Shown here: piece by piece, positions 61,014-64,000 of the stretch
Layout: every line of letters begins with the position of its first letter
Position numbering within the stretch: position 1 is the first letter of the stretch
NCBI RefSeq assembly: GCF_051650185.1
Contig: NZ_JBOFIN010000079.1
Span: 20,078-84,077 of the forward strand
Length of the DNA stretch: 64,000 bases
Reading direction: 5' to 3'
Source of the DNA: Scandinavium sp051650185
GTDB lineage: Bacteria > Pseudomonadota > Gammaproteobacteria > Enterobacterales > Enterobacteriaceae
The notes under the pieces: generated by a model
Databases searched by the model: none
What the model was told of the DNA's origin: nothing
Seen by the model: only the letters and a program-made list of their open reading frames with translations
Translations under genes and position numbers: made by a program

Positions 61014-61706
61014 TTATGCGTCGCAGCGGATTTCGTCAATGGCGTAACGGTGTTCGTGCAGTGGAATGATGTCGCCCTCCCAGCCGCTGGAATATTTTCG
61101 CCCGGTCAGCAGCAGTTCACCGCTGTCTGCCCGAACGATGAGCTGCCCATTTTCGTCCCACAGCGCGCTGCCGTCAGCGTAATTCGATTTCAGGACCGCA
61201 ATCGCGTACTTGTGGGCGAGGCGCTGTAGCTGTTGCACGGATTGCTGTTGCTGAAATTCGCGAGTGCAGGTGCCCGCCGCCAGTAAAGCCGCAAACGGGT
61301 CAAGCTCATGGCCTTCGGCATCCGGTGGCAGCATGCTGACATGGTTCGCCTGCGGCGTCAGACAGGTGCCTTGTCCCTGGCCTAACATCAGCGGGGAGGA
61401 CGCATCAGGCAGAAAAATGGCGACGCCTTTGCGGGCTTCTCCATTCATCTCTACGGGCAAGCCTGCAACGATCGTCATGTGATGACGAGCTGCGGCAAAA
61501 CTCAAGGGTTGCAGCAGTTCTTGATCGGGCGGAGCGGGAAGAGGATGGCGCTTTCCGGGGCCTGTTAAGGAGAGCTCCGGGAAAACAATCAGGTTGCAGG
61601 CCAACGTGGCGGCCGCTTCGATAAAACGCAAATGCTGTGCAACGTGTTCCGCAACGCTCCTGTTACGGGTTGGGTACTGCGCTGCAGCAATGGTCCATGC
61701 AGGCAT
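61014..61706 (-). CDS. yobB: Nitrilase-superfamily protein YobB, atypical active site
   Basis: This carbon-nitrogen hydrolase-type protein has 230 residues from ATG 61706 (MPAWTIAAAQYP); the frame start at 61724 is six codons earlier and less well spaced from GTAAGGAA. The N-terminal strand, the first triad residue E44 (VFPELSLTG), VAGLPVEM and the C-terminal SALWDENGQLIV block fit the family. The usual lysine segment and the C-[YF]-[DE] nucleophile motif are not seen, and the protein is shorter than typical members (about 260-280). It sits in the YobB position of E. coli, between exoX and holE. Function unknown. Confidence 0.8.
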   Translation of the reverse strand: MPAWTIAAAQYPTRNRSVAEHVAQHLRFIEAAATLACNLIVFPELSLTGPGKRHPLPAPPDQELLQPLSFAAARHHMTIVAGLPVEMNGEARKGVAIFLPDASSPLMLGQGQGTCLTPQANHVSMLPPDAEGHELDPFAALLAAGTCTREFQQQQSVQQLQRLAHKYAIAVLKSNYADGSALWDENGQLIVRADSGELLLTGRKYSSGWEGDIIPLHEHRYAIDEIRCDA

Positions 61707-61801
61707 AGTGGTTTCCTTACACAATGTCCCTGGTGAATGCTTCAGAATCGTCTCAAGATTGTAGCAGGGGTTATGTAAGGAAGTGTAACAAGTGAAAATT
61801 C

Positions 61802-62032
61802 TTACTTCTGTTTTGGCTCGTAAGGCAGGCGAGAGAGATTCACGGAAGCCAGACGGTGTGCGATCAGACGCTCACGAAACCAGTCGCGAAGGTGGCTGGG
61901 CTGTTCGCGTTCAACCACTTCAGCAATGACCGGCATATTGTAGCGCTCTTTAAATGCCACACCCGCAGCCGCCAAATCGACATTGACCTTATCCATCTCG
62001 TCTTGCGGAATTTTTGCCAGATTGATTTCCAT
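61802..62032 (-). CDS. holE: DNA polymerase III theta subunit HolE
   Basis: Theta is the small third subunit of the polymerase III core; it binds and steadies the proofreading subunit epsilon. It has 76 residues, as in E. coli, with the same three-helix layout: MDKVNVDLAAAGVAFKERYN (near-identical), then AHRLASVNLSRLPYEPK at the end. The first ten residues differ from E. coli. A GGAGCAC ribosome site lies before ATG 62032. It is followed by yobB and exoX on the minus strand. Confidence 0.95.
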   Translation of the reverse strand: MEINLAKIPQDEMDKVNVDLAAAGVAFKERYNMPVIAEVVEREQPSHLRDWFRERLIAHRLASVNLSRLPYEPKQK

Positions 62033-62170
62033 GATGTGCTCCTTCTTAAACCTGGGCAGAAATTACTAAGAGTGTCTCAGAATAGCAAGCCCGGTGGCGG
62101 TGAATCTCGACGCGAACATTATACAGCGTTATTCTTGGCACCAGATACATAACAAAAGGGAATGAAGAGA

Positions 62171-62545
62171 ATGACCCCCATCGCTTCTCGCGCATTGAGC
62201 GCGGCGGTTTTCCTGACCTGCCTGTTAACGACTTCCACAGCACTGGCGCATGCCCATCTTAAACATCAATATCCCGCAGCCGATGCTCAGGTCACCGCGG
62301 CGCCACAAGCGCTGACCCTGAACTTCTCTGAAGGTGTTGAAGTGAAATTCAGTGGCATCACCTTAACGGGGCCACAGCAGGCGCAAATCCCGGTGGGAAC
62401 AGCGAAGCTGAACGAAAAAGACAACACGCAGCTGATTGTTCCCGTTGAGCAGGCGCTGAAACCAGGCGATTACACCGTGGACTGGCATGTTGTGTCGGTA
62501 GACGGACATAAAACCAAAGGCCAGTATCACTTCAGCGTGAAATAA
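62171..62545 (+). CDS. yobA: CopC-domain periplasmic protein YobA
   Basis: YobA is a periplasmic CopC-type copper-binding protein of 124 residues (same as E. coli) from ATG 62171. The ATG at 62162 sits too close to the GGGA ribosome site. A signal peptide ends around TALA or LAHA, exposing an N-terminal histidine (HAHLKHQYPAA). The other copper ligands of the CopC site, an aspartate and a histidine, are in SVDGHKTKG near the C-terminus. It is followed two bases later by the CopD-like yebZ, so the pair probably handles copper delivery. Confidence 0.93.
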   Translation: MTPIASRALSAAVFLTCLLTTSTALAHAHLKHQYPAADAQVTAAPQALTLNFSEGVEVKFSGITLTGPQQAQIPVGTAKLNEKDNTQLIVPVEQALKPGDYTVDWHVVSVDGHKTKGQYHFSVK

Positions 62546-62547
62546 AC

Positions 62548-63417
62548 GTGCTGGCTTCATTCTATATCGGTCTGCGCTGGGGGCATTTTCTCTGCCTGAT
62601 GCTGGCGTTTGGCTGCGTCCTGTACTCGGCCTGGTGGGCTGCGCCTCAGGTTCGACGCCTGATAAGCCAGCGTTTTTCGCGGCTGCTTTCCGTTACGCTC
62701 TTTCTCAGCGCCAGCAGCGCGACCCTGATGCTGATGTTTCAGGGAGGGCTGATGGGCAATGGCTGGCGCGACGTTGCCCGGCCGGATATCTGGTTGCTGG
62801 TGGCTGGCACCCGTTTTGGCAGCATCTGGCTGTGGCAAATCCTGTTAGCGTGGATCACCGTCGCTGTGTGGTGGTTGCGGCCTTCCCGGCTAATGCCGCT
62901 GTTGCTTATCCTCTGCGTCGCACAGTTTCTGTTGATGGCCGGTGTCGGCCATGCTGCAATGCGCGAAGGCATGAGCGGCGTGCTACAGCGCACCAATCAC
63001 GCGATTCATCTGCTTTGCGCTGCCGCATGGTTTGGCGGCCTGTTGCCGTTCGCTTATTGCGTCCATTTAGCACAAGGGCGTTGGCGAGCCAGTGCTATCG
63101 CCACGATGATGCGTTTCTCGCGATATGGGCATCTGGCGGTGGCGGGCGTTGTGTTGAGCGGCCTGATTAACACTTTCTTGATCCAGGGAGCGCTGTTCAC
63201 CGACACGGCGTATGGCACTCTGCTGGTAGTGAAGATGGGGCTGGTGGCACTGATGGTCGCCATCGCGCTCATAAACCGGTATGTTCTGGTCCCGCGAATG
63301 GCAGTGGATCGGCGGCATATTGAAAAATTGTTCTTGCGCCTGACGCAGGCTGAAATGGTATTAGGGGCTCTGGTGCTGGCGGCGGTAAGCGTCTTCGCCA
63401 CCTGGGAACCGTTCTGA
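62548..63417 (+). CDS. yebZ: CopD-family copper transport protein YebZ
   Basis: This CopD-domain inner-membrane protein has 289 residues (290 in E. coli) from GTG 62548. Eight or so membrane segments span the length. Histidines and methionines in GLRWGHFLCLMLAFG, MAGVGHAAMREGM and RTNHAIHLLCAAAWFGG are candidate copper ligands. It lies two bases after yobA and 16 before yebY. It is related to copper-uptake proteins; import of copper into the cell is inferred. Confidence 0.93.
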   Translation: MLASFYIGLRWGHFLCLMLAFGCVLYSAWWAAPQVRRLISQRFSRLLSVTLFLSASSATLMLMFQGGLMGNGWRDVARPDIWLLVAGTRFGSIWLWQILLAWITVAVWWLRPSRLMPLLLILCVAQFLLMAGVGHAAMREGMSGVLQRTNHAIHLLCAAAWFGGLLPFAYCVHLAQGRWRASAIATMMRFSRYGHLAVAGVVLSGLINTFLIQGALFTDTAYGTLLVVKMGLVALMVAIALINRYVLVPRMAVDRRHIEKLFLRLTQAEMVLGALVLAAVSVFATWEPF

Positions 63418-63433
63418 AATTATTGGCGAAATC

Positions 63434-63772
63434 ATGAAAAAACTCGTTCTGTCACTCGTGTTACTGGCAACTTCTGGAGCGGTGCTTGCCGCCCCGCAGG
63501 TGATCACCGTCAGCCGCTTTGAAGTCGGCAAAGATAAGTGGGCATTTAACCGGGAAGAGGTGATGTTGACCTGTCGTCCGGGCAATGCGCTGTATGCCAT
63601 CAATCCCAGCACGCTGGTGCAGTACCCGTTAAACCCGGTCGCTGAACAGGAAGTGAAAGAGGGGAAAACGACCGCACAGCCCATTTCGGTGATTCAGATT
63701 GACGATCCGGCCCACGCAGGCCAGAAAATGAGCCTTGAACCGTTTATTTCGCGTGCCGAGAAACTCTGCTGA
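63434..63772 (+). CDS. yebY: Secreted DUF2511 protein YebY
   Basis: This small secreted protein has 112 residues (113 in E. coli). The signal peptide (KKLVLSLVLLATSGAVLA) ends near residue 20. The mature part has two cysteines, in VMLTCRPGN and the C-terminal EKLC, placed to form a disulfide. Function is unknown; its place after yobA-yebZ suggests a role in copper handling in the envelope. The operon ends at the bidirectional terminator 30 bases downstream. Confidence 0.92.
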   Translation: MKKLVLSLVLLATSGAVLAAPQVITVSRFEVGKDKWAFNREEVMLTCRPGNALYAINPSTLVQYPLNPVAEQEVKEGKTTAQPISVIQIDDPAHAGQKMSLEPFISRAEKLC

Positions 63773-63801
63773 AACGTAGCGCTAAGCATTTGATGCGCAA
63801 T

Positions 63802-63841
63802 AAAAAACCGCAAGTTATTCTGACGAATACTTGCGGTTTTT
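63802..63841. terminator. Bidirectional terminator of yebY and SraC/RyeA
   Basis: AAAAACCGCAAGT (63803-63815) and ACTTGCGGTTTTT (63829-63841) form a 13-bp stem, with the inner pairing ATTC/GAAT and a TGAC loop. T-runs leave on both strands. On the plus strand it ends yebY. On the minus strand it falls where the antisense RNA SraC/RyeA should end. Confidence 0.9.
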
Positions 63842-63915
63842 GCGTTTTGTGACGCTTTGCTCACGGTTTTTTTTTGACCACTTTTGTCGCGGACTGGAAA
63901 ACCTGGCATGGTCAT

Positions 63916-63925
63916 CTATTCTTAA
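63916..63925 (+). promoter_or_regulatory. Sigma-S promoter (-10) of sdsR
   Basis: CTATTCTTAA at 63916-63925 fits the sigma-S extended -10 (CTATACT form). It lies three to four bases before the inferred 5' end. SdsR is one of the most strictly RpoS-dependent small RNAs known. Confidence 0.7.
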
Positions 63926-63927
63926 AG

Positions 63928-64000
63928 GGCAAGGCGACTTTAGCCTGCATTAATGCCAACTTTTAGCGCACGGCTCTCTCCCAAGAGCCATTTCCCTGGA
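63928..64000 (+). ncRNA. sdsR: SdsR (RyeB) small RNA, 5' part
   Basis: From GGCAAGGCGA onward the sequence follows the SdsR RNA of E. coli and Salmonella as I recall it, with GCCTGCATTAATGCC, ACTTTTAGCGCACGGCTCTC and the hairpin GGCTCTCTCCCAAGAGCC. The full RNA is about 104 bases, so roughly the last 30, including its terminator, lie past the window. SdsR is an Hfq-bound, stationary-phase RNA that lowers OmpD, MutS and other targets. It lies beside yebY, its usual neighbour. Confidence 0.9.

Larger units (their letters stand above)
63800..64000 (-). ncRNA. sraC: SraC/RyeA antisense RNA, 3' part
   Basis: In E. coli the longer RNA RyeA (SraC) is read on the strand opposite SdsR and extends about 130 bases past the SdsR 5' end. 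Here that distance lands on the terminator at 63802-63841, read in the minus direction. The 5' end and promoter lie beyond the window. The call rests on position and terminator, not on a seen promoter. Confidence 0.6.

Noticed and set aside
1..64000. CRISPR arrays, insertion sequences, prophage genes, tRNA or rRNA genes
   Set aside because: None seen. Repeats found are REP/BIME palindromes or promoter-linked dyads, and no transposase or integrase frame is present.

Overview
The window is a stretch of enteric bacterial chromosome from the family Enterobacteriaceae. Almost every gene has a near-identical counterpart in Escherichia coli, in nearly the same order (araFGH, otsBA, flhDC, motAB-cheAW, tar-tap-cheRBYZ, flhBAE, argS, cutC, cmoBA, aspS, ruvCAB, znuABC, zwf-edd-eda, ptrB, holE). 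Several accessory loci differ from K-12, and residue divergence is about that of a neighbouring genus such as Enterobacter, Lelliottia, Leclercia or Kluyvera. The genus cannot be settled from this sequence. I saw no insertion sequence, prophage, CRISPR array, tRNA or rRNA. REP/BIME palindromes mark seven gene boundaries.

Layout. 1-3235: end of the arabinose ABC importer (araFGH). 3398-5594: trehalose synthesis (otsBA), then uspC on the other strand. 6073-6869: long AT-rich control region of the flagellar master operon, with a perfect CRP site. 6870-12288: flhDC, motAB, cheAW, with a sigma-28 promoter inside flhC and a probable MotR-type small RNA. 12289-17857: a five-gene archaic chaperone-usher pilus operon (two spore-coat-U pilins, chaperone, usher, two-domain tip protein) with its own perfect CRP site, lying exactly between cheW and tar. 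17876-24222: sigma-28 promoter, then tar, tap, cheR, cheB, cheY, cheZ. 24432-28052: flhBAE, part of the flagellar export apparatus.

28308-31035: a two-gene sugar locus (GPH-type transporter plus GH105 unsaturated uronyl hydrolase) preceded by a KdgR-like dyad. 31201-38230: argS, yecM, cutC, cmoBA, yecN, yecE, yecD. 38476-43910: aspS, nudB, yebC, ruvC, ruvAB. The ruvC-ruvA gap carries two identical LexA boxes around a nested inverted repeat. 44012-46572: zinc importer znuBC/znuA, divergent over a Zur box. 46588-48998: mepM and lpxM, both cell-envelope genes. 49100-56093: central carbon metabolism (pykA, hexR, zwf, edd, eda). 56180-64000: purT, yebE, ptrB, exoX, yobB, holE, the copper-linked yobA-yebZ-yebY set, and the 5' part of the stationary-phase small RNA SdsR with its antisense partner SraC/RyeA.

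How it fits together. FlhDC turns on the flagellar export genes and sigma-28. Sigma-28 then drives motAB-cheAW and tar-tap-cheRBYZ. The pilus operon sits between these two sigma-28 units and shares CRP input with flhDC, so carbon status could set both swimming and attachment. The Entner-Doudoroff genes next to hexR, together with the KdgR-like GH105 locus, point to sugar-acid and pectin-fragment use that ends at Eda. The pilus locus, the ruvA leader and the small RNAs are the parts most worth following up.
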